A stretch of 64,000 nt of DNA, from contig VXMB01000001.1 of assembly GCA_009841265.1 (NCBI GenBank), forward strand, positions 1 to 64,000, written 5' to 3'. The DNA comes from Gemmatimonadota bacterium (GTDB lineage: Bacteria > JAAXHH01). Under the pieces are notes generated by a model. It was not told the origin of the DNA. It saw only the letters and a list, made by a program, of their open reading frames with translations, and searched no databases. Positions 16,428 through 23,524 of this stretch are shown here, piece after piece; positions within the stretch are counted from its first letter, which is position 1, and each line of letters opens with the position of its first letter. Made by a program: the position numbers and the translations under genes.

Positions 16428-18122
16428 CTACGGCAGGTCCTGGCGGCGGATGGCCTCGGCGAGCACGACGGCCGAGGTCGAGGCGTTTTCGTTGTAGTAG
16501 GAGACGAAGCGTTTCGTCTCGTGGGCATCGTAGGGGACGAGATTCTGCGCCCACCGGAAGCCGATCGTCTGGAACATGAGCCGCGCCCGAACGTCGACGC
16601 GCTGCACGCCGGCCGGGACCTCGACCTGGTACCGGATCCTGTCGCTGCCGGCCTGGAAGTCCGCGTCTTCCCCCGCCATACCGTGCACCATGATGGCGGC
16701 GTCGGCCGTCTCACGGTCAAAGCCCTCGGGAAGCAGCCGGTTGTCCTTGGCGTAGGTGACGGCCGTAAGCAGGCCCGTGGTGACCCTTCCCGACCCGTCC
16801 GCGATAATCGGTTCATAGATCTGTACCTGGCCCGGATCGTCGATCACCTCGTAATGCGGCTCGTAGCGGGACGCGTCCGCGTCGTTGTCGTTGCCCTCGA
16901 TGCTCCCGTCGGGATGCATGGCGCCGGATTCGAACACCAGGTTCCCGACGTCATCACGCACCTCGAGATGGATCCAGGCCCTTCGCGACGGGTAAGCCGT
17001 CGGCAGCTTGTGGCCCGCCAGGTTCGTTACCTCGATGTCGATAGAAATGTGGTCCTCTTCGCGGGTCACGGTCAGCACCTCCAACCGGGCGGTGGCGGTC
17101 TCCAGGTTTTCCAGGGTCGCCTCGGCGGCGCGCTGAAGATCGCCAGGCGGCGCGGTCACGAGCAGTTCATCGCGGTACTTGTCCAGAATTCGCAGCATAA
17201 ACACGTTGCCGCCACGGAACACATGCTGCGAGACATCCTCCCGGTATTCCCCAAGCACCGAGGAGATGGGGGCCGATGCGATCTCCGGCATATGGCAGGA
17301 CTGGCAGCTCTCCGACTCCGCGAAGGCGCTGTGCCGCCACTCCAGGTAGGGCGTCTGTTCCGGGAAACGGGCCACTTCCCGTCCCTCGGCGTCCAGGCTC
17401 GTCGTAAACAGGGTGTGGCACGTGGCGCAGAACTCGGACTGCTGGACGTGGGTGGAACTGTCCGGGAGGAAACCCGTGGCAGACTGCATGACCCGGGTCA
17501 GTCCGTCGTCCACTTCAAACGGTCCGAATATCTGCGGGGCGACGCCGGCTTCCGTCCGAATCACGAAGTTTCCGTCGAAGCTCGATTCCTCGCCGAGATT
17601 ATCGGGCCGTATCTGGTGGCAGGTCGTGCAGGACACCCCGTCCATGGCGAGCAGCGCACTTTCCTCGCTCCGCCGGGCGGCTTCGAGGTGCGCGAACACC
17701 TCACCGAGTCCACCGTTCTCCCGCGCCACCACACGCGCCATGGGCATGTGGCAGGTCGAGCAGGTATCCTCGATCTCGGCCCGCGCGCCCGGATGGTCGG
17801 TGACCTCCCGCCGCACGGATGCCTGCCAGTAAGGGTCCCGGGCGGATTGCGCCATCATGGACCCGCGCCAGACATGACCGATGGACACGTTCTGCCCGTC
17901 CGCGTCGACGATATTGCTGTGGCAGGCGATGCACTGGTCCGAAGTGGCGAAGGTGCTGTGGTTCACCGATTGCGTGTCGACTGACTGTGCGTCAACGGAT
18001 GCACACGCCAGCCCGACGAACGCCAGCCAGGCGAAGGCCAGCCAGGCGAGACCGAGCGGCACCTGCGCGCTGTACGCCCTCAGCCGCATCCACACACTGC
18101 CCGCCGTCCGGCTACCAACCAT
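16428..18122 (-). CDS. Secreted pentaheme cytochrome c
   Basis: A 564-residue protein with an N-terminal signal peptide (hydrophobic residues 21-40) and five CxxCH haem-binding motifs: CIACH (Cys64), CSTCH (122), CTTCH (166), CATCH (233) and CQSCH (274). Two motifs continue as CHMP. The spacing and CHMP resemble cytochrome c554/NapC-type multihaem electron carriers. Residues 290-564 have no haem motif and look beta-rich (SIDIEVTNLAGHKLPTAYPSRR). Its ATG lies inside the end of the upstream gene (11-bp overlap), with GGAGG 9 bases before it, indicating translational coupling to the cytochrome-barrel fusion. Likely role: periplasmic electron transfer with that partner. A terminal oxidoreductase activity cannot be excluded. 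Confidence 0.92.
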   Translation of the reverse strand: MVGSRTAGSVWMRLRAYSAQVPLGLAWLAFAWLAFVGLACASVDAQSVDTQSVNHSTFATSDQCIACHSNIVDADGQNVSIGHVWRGSMMAQSARDPYWQASVRREVTDHPGARAEIEDTCSTCHMPMARVVARENGGLGEVFAHLEAARRSEESALLAMDGVSCTTCHQIRPDNLGEESSFDGNFVIRTEAGVAPQIFGPFEVDDGLTRVMQSATGFLPDSSTHVQQSEFCATCHTLFTTSLDAEGREVARFPEQTPYLEWRHSAFAESESCQSCHMPEIASAPISSVLGEYREDVSQHVFRGGNVFMLRILDKYRDELLVTAPPGDLQRAAEATLENLETATARLEVLTVTREEDHISIDIEVTNLAGHKLPTAYPSRRAWIHLEVRDDVGNLVFESGAMHPDGSIEGNDNDADASRYEPHYEVIDDPGQVQIYEPIIADGSGRVTTGLLTAVTYAKDNRLLPEGFDRETADAAIMVHGMAGEDADFQAGSDRIRYQVEVPAGVQRVDVRARLMFQTIGFRWAQNLVPYDAHETKRFVSYYNENASTSAVVLAEAIRRQDLP

Positions 18123-19248
18123 CGCGGAATCCTCCGTCGAACCAGTCCCACAGCAGGTACATGACGATCTGCGACTTGCGGCCCTGACTGTTGGCGACCG
18201 GTACCCGCACGCCTACGTTGAGGAGGATATGCTGGCGCGTATTCAAGGCCACCTGCATTTGAGGTACCAGGTCGAGCGTCACGTCGGCCCCGGAAACAGT
18301 TTCGCGTGAGGCGAGCAGCTCGACCATGGGACTCCAGGCCCGGCCGAATTCGCCTTCCGTGATGGTCCTGCCGATCGCGGTGCGGACAATACCCTTGTCC
18401 GGTGCGGACCCCGTTACGGCGAAGTCCATCTGCACCTGGGACTGGAAAAATGCGTCGCCGGGCAATAGCTGGACGAAGGATACATGGGGCTCCAGCTTCG
18501 TCGAGCCGGTACCGAAGCCGTCGTCCTCATCGCCGGTGGGCAGTACGACTTCGCCGCCGATGCTGAAGGCGTTCCCGCGATCCAGATTGTGGTAGAGCGC
18601 ATACCGGTAGCCCACGGTAAGGTCGCCGAAGCCGATCTCCGTCCCGTCGTCTCCCCCGGTCTGGCGCCGGCCGAAAGGCACTTTCGCTTCGATCATGCCG
18701 CGGGGGCCGAACCGCTTTTCGTACAAAGGCTCAATGACCACAGCCTTGCTTTCGTCCGTGTCCAACCTCACGTTGAATACAGTCTCGTCTTCGGGGAAGG
18801 CCTTTTCGGTAAACAGGGGCTTGGGCACGTTGAATTCGCCGCGGGGCCAGTTGTCGTTGGTGCAGAAGGTGCGGACGTGCCCGAGGATGGCGTATATCTC
18901 CTCGTCCGTCAGGGCATCCCCGAAGGCAGGCATCATGCGGTCGAAGGCCCGCACCGGCCCGCCTTCATGGATCACGGCGTGCCAGTCGGGATCAGGTTCG
19001 CGGGACGCGAATTCGCAGTCCGTAAAGTCCGGAAGCTCCAGGGCGAAGCCACGTTCCTCGAGCGGCCGTCCCCTTCCGTCCGAACCGTGGCAGGCCGCAC
19101 AGGCCTGTTCATAGAGTTTTGCTCCATCCAAGGGTCTGGTTCCGGTAACGGGATTGGCCCCGTTTACCTGGTCGGCGAAGGCAGGCCGCGCCAGAAAAAG
19201 ACCGATGAGACAGAGCGGCACCGCAAAGTATCTGTAGTGTAGTTGCAT
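18112..19248 (-). CDS. Cytochrome c domain fused to an outer-membrane beta-barrel
   Basis: A 378-residue protein: a signal peptide (residues 1-25), then a class I cytochrome c domain with CAACH (Cys50-His54) and a candidate axial Met at RMMPAFGD (about 105). From about residue 140 to the end come alternating beta strands typical of a small outer-membrane barrel of the phenol-degradation/MetA transporter type (EIGFGDLTVGYRYALY, GGEVVLPTGDEDDGFG). The last residues are WFDGGFRDGW. Haem-barrel fusion in one chain is unusual. It is co-translated with the pentaheme cytochrome, so the pair could form an electron path through the outer membrane. A periplasmic role without true insertion remains possible. 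Confidence 0.82.
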   Translation of the reverse strand: MQLHYRYFAVPLCLIGLFLARPAFADQVNGANPVTGTRPLDGAKLYEQACAACHGSDGRGRPLEERGFALELPDFTDCEFASREPDPDWHAVIHEGGPVRAFDRMMPAFGDALTDEEIYAILGHVRTFCTNDNWPRGEFNVPKPLFTEKAFPEDETVFNVRLDTDESKAVVIEPLYEKRFGPRGMIEAKVPFGRRQTGGDDGTEIGFGDLTVGYRYALYHNLDRGNAFSIGGEVVLPTGDEDDGFGTGSTKLEPHVSFVQLLPGDAFFQSQVQMDFAVTGSAPDKGIVRTAIGRTITEGEFGRAWSPMVELLASRETVSGADVTLDLVPQMQVALNTRQHILLNVGVRVPVANSQGRKSQIVMYLLWDWFDGGFRDGW

Positions 19249-19303
19249 ATCCAGGCAAGATCTCGCGACGGTGGATATGATATTAAACGGTGTGTTATAT
19301 TAG

Positions 19304-19320
19304 ACCGATTTGGGATCGGT
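19304..19320. other. Short hairpin between DUF3830 and cytochrome-barrel genes
   Basis: accgat (19304-19309) and atcggt (19315-19320) form a perfect 6-bp stem with a 5-base loop. There is no proper T-run on the minus strand, so it is at most a weak attenuator or an mRNA-processing hairpin. Minus-strand A/T-rich sequence just after it (19271-19302) could hold a promoter for the cytochrome pair. Confidence 0.35.
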
Positions 19321-19336
19321 TTCCTGCGATACGAAT

Positions 19337-19786
19337 TCAAACGACACGTTCGATCCGTACGCGTTTCGCCCCTTCCCGGCGTATCCGGTAACACACTGCG
19401 CAGAAGTCACTGGCGTCTCCGACCATCCGGGCAAAGAGGTTTACTGAGACGGGGCCGTCCGGCATGTTGGGGCGACCGTCCCTTCCGTAGAACCAGCACA
19501 GTTCGGTGATGCCGTCCAGCCATCCGTGCATCAGGCCCGGTTCCAGGCGGTAGTAGCAGATATCACCGGGCAACGTGCGGCTCGTCAGGTTCTCGGGCGG
19601 AATGACGATGTCCTCGGACAGGAAGTAGGCGATCTCGCTGCCCGAGTACACGGCGTGGATGCCCTCCTCCTCCAGGGGCAGGGCGTCCCATACCGCCTGA
19701 CAGGTCCTCGGGGCCTCGTCCTCGAGCAATTCGGCTTCGACGGAAACGTCTTCGTCGACAAATGTCAATCGAATCCTGCGCGGCAT
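19337..19786 (-). CDS. DUF3830 family (cyclophilin-like fold) protein
   Basis: A 149-residue cytoplasmic-looking protein. The start (RIRLTFVDEDVSVEAELLEDEAPRTC, then VWDALPLEEEGIHAVYSG) has the layout of DUF3830/cyclophilin-like proteins, whose function is unknown. There is no signal peptide. The ribosome-binding site is weak (AAGGA 13 bases from the ATG). It lies between the beta-barrel genes and the cytochrome pair in the same orientation, with gaps of 50 and 88 bp. Its link with them is positional only. Confidence 0.75.
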   Translation of the reverse strand: MPRRIRLTFVDEDVSVEAELLEDEAPRTCQAVWDALPLEEEGIHAVYSGSEIAYFLSEDIVIPPENLTSRTLPGDICYYRLEPGLMHGWLDGITELCWFYGRDGRPNMPDGPVSVNLFARMVGDASDFCAVCYRIRREGAKRVRIERVV

Positions 19787-19836
19787 GGTTTGTTCGGAAA
19801 TCCTTGATATAACGGAGGTTAGCTACAAGGTCGGAA

Positions 19837-20646
19837 TTACAACTTCATGAAAAGTCCGATGTCCCAGGCGGGCGCGTCCAGCACATTGTGGGCGCCCGTG
19901 TACTTCGTCACGCCCGCGGTGATCCCCGCGTTGGGCGTGATGTAGAAACTTACCTCCGGACCGAAGGATGCGTACTGCTGGTCGTACACGGTCCATTCTC
20001 CATCCGTACCAATCGCCTTCGCGCCGCGGACCCAGCCGGATACGCCAAAGCGCTCGCCGACCATGAATCCCGCTTCCACGGCATACCGTATCTCGTCCGA
20101 AAAATCGCTCTCACGGTTGTTGTATCCGATTTCGGCTTTGAGATAGCCCGGTGTCGGCCACAGGGAATGACCGACCTGGAGCATAAACAACTGGTTGAAT
20201 TCTCCGTCCCCGGTAAACAGGCCGACTTCCTGTTGATCGGAAAAGGAATCTCCTAGCGGCAGGCCGGCCATGACCTGAATGCTCACGACCGTGGCCCGGT
20301 TGGTGAGCAATCCTATCCGGGCGCCAAGCTCCCAGTCGCCCGTTCCCGTCTTGGCTTCGGCTCCGCGCCGGTCTTCGCTGATACGCTGGTAAAAGGGGAT
20401 GTAGCCAACGAGCGTCAACCGGTTTGCCAAGCCGTATTCGCCGTACAGGCTGGTGGTATACCGGCTCTGGTCCGTTATGTCTATCCGGTCACCGGACGGC
20501 TCGAAATACGAATCGCTCCGTATGATCTGCTCGTTCAGCTTGAAGTAGCCTTTGCCCGGAGCGTGCGTCCATCCCCCGGCGAAGACCGTGCTAGCCTGAA
20601 AGACGAATACCGCGAGCATCGCGGCGAGAAAGACGATTCTCGACAT
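19837..20646 (-). CDS. Outer-membrane beta-barrel protein, paralogue A
   Basis: A 269-residue protein: a signal peptide (1-23, ending VFAGGW), then about 12 amphipathic strands with many aromatic residues (YTTSLYGEYGLANRLTLVGY, GFMVGERFGVSGWVRG), ending in FMKL. It resembles small transporter-like barrels of the phenol_MetA_deg group. Its neighbour at 20657-21484 is a clear paralogue sharing the motifs GGWT-P-GKGYFKL, YTTSLYGE, GLPLG, LQVGHSL and LDAPAW. ATG 20646 lies 10 bp downstream of the paralogue's stop, with aggaaa as ribosome-binding site. The substrate is unknown. Confidence 0.8.
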   Translation of the reverse strand: MSRIVFLAAMLAVFVFQASTVFAGGWTHAPGKGYFKLNEQIIRSDSYFEPSGDRIDITDQSRYTTSLYGEYGLANRLTLVGYIPFYQRISEDRRGAEAKTGTGDWELGARIGLLTNRATVVSIQVMAGLPLGDSFSDQQEVGLFTGDGEFNQLFMLQVGHSLWPTPGYLKAEIGYNNRESDFSDEIRYAVEAGFMVGERFGVSGWVRGAKAIGTDGEWTVYDQQYASFGPEVSFYITPNAGITAGVTKYTGAHNVLDAPAWDIGLFMKL

Positions 20647-20656
20647 CGGCTGTTTC

Positions 20657-21484
20657 CTACAGTTTCAGAAAAACGCCGAATTCCCAGGCAGGCGCGTCCA
20701 GCATGTTATGGCTTCGGGTGAATCTTGACATACTGGCGGTAATCCCAGCGTTTGGCGTAACGTAGAAATCGACCTGGGGCCCATAGGACAGGTACTCGAC
20801 ATCGTTACGCGGATGAAACTCGTCGTCCGCTCTGTCGAGGGCTTCGACACCGCGAATGCTAAATGCAACGCCGACCCGTTCGGCGATCGTATATCCGGCC
20901 TGCATGCTGTACCGCAACTCGTCGGCGTAATTGTCTTCAATGTTGTCACTGCTCTTACGGTTGTTGTATCCGATCTCACCCTTTAAGTAGGCAGGTACGG
21001 GATAGAGCGAATGGCCCACCTGAAGTGAGAAATGCTGATTGAATTCCCCGTCGCCGGTCCAGAGGAGGATGTCGTCCCCTGATTCACCAAGCGGCAATCC
21101 GGCCATGGCCTGCAGGCTGACCACCGTTGGTCCTTCGGTGAGAATTCCGACCCTCAACCCTACGTCCCAGTCACCAATTCCTGACGATGACGGTATCCCT
21201 TCCAAATCCGCGCTGAAATTGGTATAAGCGGGCATGTAACCTACCAGCGTCAAGCGGTCGAGCAAACCGAATTCGCCGTACAAGCTCGTCGTATATCCAC
21301 TGACTGTGGTGGGGATTTTATGGCGTTCGCCGTTCGGCCGTGTAATTGCATCTGCCCGTACGACCTGCTGGCTCAGTTTGAAATACCCCTTACCCCTTGG
21401 TTGAGTCCATCCGCCGGCGTGGGTAGTGGAAATATGGCCCGCAAATACAGCAACGATAAACAAGCAGAAGGCCAATCGCTTCAT
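20657..21484 (-). CDS. Outer-membrane beta-barrel protein, paralogue B
   Basis: A 275-residue barrel protein with a signal peptide (1-23, ending THAGGW) and C-terminal FLKL. It aligns along its full length with the downstream paralogue A, indicating tandem duplication. Differences cluster in loops, such as the longer stretch NRKSSDNIEDNYADE. AAGGAG lies 7 bases before ATG 21484. It starts 19 bp after the BIG2/DM13 lipoprotein stop, so all three genes are probably one transcript. The base composition here is visibly less GC-rich than in the flanking housekeeping genes. Confidence 0.8.
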   Translation of the reverse strand: MKRLAFCLFIVAVFAGHISTTHAGGWTQPRGKGYFKLSQQVVRADAITRPNGERHKIPTTVSGYTTSLYGEFGLLDRLTLVGYMPAYTNFSADLEGIPSSSGIGDWDVGLRVGILTEGPTVVSLQAMAGLPLGESGDDILLWTGDGEFNQHFSLQVGHSLYPVPAYLKGEIGYNNRKSSDNIEDNYADELRYSMQAGYTIAERVGVAFSIRGVEALDRADDEFHPRNDVEYLSYGPQVDFYVTPNAGITASMSRFTRSHNMLDAPAWEFGVFLKL

Positions 21485-21503
21485 ACTGCTGCTCCTTATT
21501 AGT

Positions 21504-23366
21504 CTAATTACTCAGTGAATTCGAGGAGATTAGCAGGTTGAATGCCCTACAATAGAGGATGACATAGTCGTAGGAGTCGATATCCTTGCCAGATGGGGGA
21601 GTAAATGTACTCGTAAAATCCCCATCTGGAACTTTACCGAAACTGCGCGCAGTGCTGGGTAAAGGTGTCCCTGTAGGCCACTGAATGTTCGCATTCTCTG
21701 ATAAAGCCAACCACGTATCAGGAGCAGTGCTATTCAGACCTGTTATTGTCAGCTTTAGTTGCCCGCCGGAAACTTCACTTAGTGTTACATTTCCAGCAGC
21801 TGAATAAGCGCCCGAAATTCGTCCTGTCCGACTTCTCAGCGCGGTTATAGTCAGCGTCGCATCGCCTGACTCTCCCTCTGTAGTCGCTGTAATCGTAACA
21901 GAACCCGCATCCCGGCCTGTAGCCAACCCTGTAGAATTGACCGTTGCCATTAAGGGATTGCTGCTTGTCCACGTAAAGGTCTTGCCTGTTATCTCATTGT
22001 TGTCCGAGTCATATGCCGTAGCGCTGAACTGTTGCGTCTCTCCCTCTTTGACCGTAGCTTCCGACGGACTCACCGAAACGCTGGCTACCATCGGCTCGGG
22101 AGGTGGTGGCGGTGGATCCGGCATGTCCGGTGGATCCGGCGTGTCCGGTGGATCCGGCGTGTCCGGTTCCGTGACGGTAAGTGTAGCAGAACCCATAACA
22201 CCGCCTGCCGTCGCCGTGATCATCGCCTCGCCTGCTCCGACACCGTTCGCCAGACCATTCGCGTCGACCATCGCCACCAGAACGTCCGAACTCGACCAGG
22301 CAAACTCCACGTCCGGGATCTCCATCCCGTCCGACGTCAAAGCCATAGCCGTGAACTGTTGCATCTCGCCTTCCTCGATCATCGCTTCATCCGGACTCAC
22401 CGATACGCTCGCTACCACCGGCTCATCAGTCGGGGGGACACCCACCGTCAGCATCGCCGTGCCGGAAATGCTGTCCGCGGTGGCCGTAATCATCGCTTCT
22501 CCCGCACCGACACCGGTCGCCAGACCGTCCGAATCGACCGTCGCGACCATTTCATCCGAACTCGACCAGGTAAATTCCACATCCGGGATTTCCATCCCGT
22601 CCGACGTAAGCGCCTTCGCCGAAAACCGCTGCGTCGCGTCCGTCTCGATCATCGCCTCCGTCGGACTCACCGTTACGCTCGCTACTACCGGCTCGGGCGG
22701 CGGAGGTTCGGCCACGTTGATGGTAACCGGGGAACTCGTAATACCGTCCGCGGTAGCGCGGACCATTGCCGTACCGGCGCTGACGGCTGTGGCCACGCCG
22801 GCGGAAGTAATAGTCACTACGCCGGTGTCGCTGCTCGCCCACGAAATACTGACATCACCGCGGACCGCGCCCCCAGCCGTCCGGGCCGTTGCCATGAAGG
22901 TGACCGTTTCACCGATCATCAACTCCTGGGTCGAGGACGGAGAGACCGTGACACGGGCTACTGCGGCCACGGTGACCGTGATCGTCACCGCCGCGCTCGA
23001 AACACCGTTTCCGGTCGCCCGAATGGCGGCCGTTCCGGCGGCTACGGCCGTGGCAACCCCGTTGTTATTGATAGTAGCCACGGCGGTATTGCTGCTCGAC
23101 CAGGCAAAATCGACCCCGCTGATCACGGTGCCGTCGGAAGCTTTGGCGGTCGCGACAAACCGCTGAGTCTTGCCTACCTCCAGCGTTGCCATGTTCGGGC
23201 TGACTTCGACAACGGAGACCGTCGGCGCAGGCGGCGGTGGAGGCGGGGGGGATGGTGTAGAAGGGGTCGGCTGGGTCGGTGAATCGCCTCCGCCGCAACC
23301 CGCGGTCCAGAGACCGCCAGTAATGACCAGCATGGCAAAACGAGTTGTTATCAATCGGATCGACAT
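21504..23366 (-). CDS. Lipoprotein with five BIG2 domains and a C-terminal DM13-like domain
   Basis: ATG 23366 is preferred because GGGAGG ends 4 bases before it; an in-frame GTG at 23378 would overlap that site. A lipoprotein signal ends at TAGC, followed by a Pro-rich stalk. Five bacterial Ig-like (BIG2) repeats of about 85 residues follow, recognisable by V-x-V-S-P, F-x-A-x-A, WSSS-x and GVA/GLA-x-G-x-A-x-I-x-A-T. The linker before repeat 5 is a TPDPPD repeat. The last 105 residues (GNVTLSEVSGGQLKLTITGL ... YDYVILYCRAF) fit the DM13 pattern, a domain proposed for redox/electron transfer with a conserved Cys. It is probably surface-exposed. It heads the cluster that includes two barrels and two cytochromes. 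Confidence 0.82.
   Translation of the reverse strand: MSIRLITTRFAMLVITGGLWTAGCGGGDSPTQPTPSTPSPPPPPPPAPTVSVVEVSPNMATLEVGKTQRFVATAKASDGTVISGVDFAWSSSNTAVATINNNGVATAVAAGTAAIRATGNGVSSAAVTITVTVAAVARVTVSPSSTQELMIGETVTFMATARTAGGAVRGDVSISWASSDTGVVTITSAGVATAVSAGTAMVRATADGITSSPVTINVAEPPPPEPVVASVTVSPTEAMIETDATQRFSAKALTSDGMEIPDVEFTWSSSDEMVATVDSDGLATGVGAGEAMITATADSISGTAMLTVGVPPTDEPVVASVSVSPDEAMIEEGEMQQFTAMALTSDGMEIPDVEFAWSSSDVLVAMVDANGLANGVGAGEAMITATAGGVMGSATLTVTEPDTPDPPDTPDPPDMPDPPPPPPEPMVASVSVSPSEATVKEGETQQFSATAYDSDNNEITGKTFTWTSSNPLMATVNSTGLATGRDAGSVTITATTEGESGDATLTITALRSRTGRISGAYSAAGNVTLSEVSGGQLKLTITGLNSTAPDTWLALSENANIQWPTGTPLPSTARSFGKVPDGDFTSTFTPPSGKDIDSYDYVILYCRAFNLLISSNSLSN
22111..22164. repeat. Three 18-bp tandem repeats in the BIG2 lipoprotein gene
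   Basis: Copies ggtggatccggcrtgtcc at 22111, 22129 and 22147 differ at one base. They encode the TPDPPD linker between Ig repeats 4 and 5. Copy number could vary without frameshift. Confidence 0.9.
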
Positions 23367-23524
23367 AATACCTCCCACCGTACCGATAGACTACATTGCG
23401 TTCGTGTTGCAGGCACACACCAGATTAGGCCGGGCCAACACGCATGATTCTGATATAAGATATCGACTTCCCTTCATGATACTAAAACATTTTAAGCATT
23501 GGCTCGTTCCAGTTACGCGCAGTC

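Noticed and set aside
19304..19320. A rho-independent terminator after the DUF3830 gene
   Set aside because: The 6-bp stem has no T-run on the minus strand.
22111..22164. A CRISPR-like array
   Set aside because: The repeats are adjacent 18-mers without spacers and code for a protein linker.
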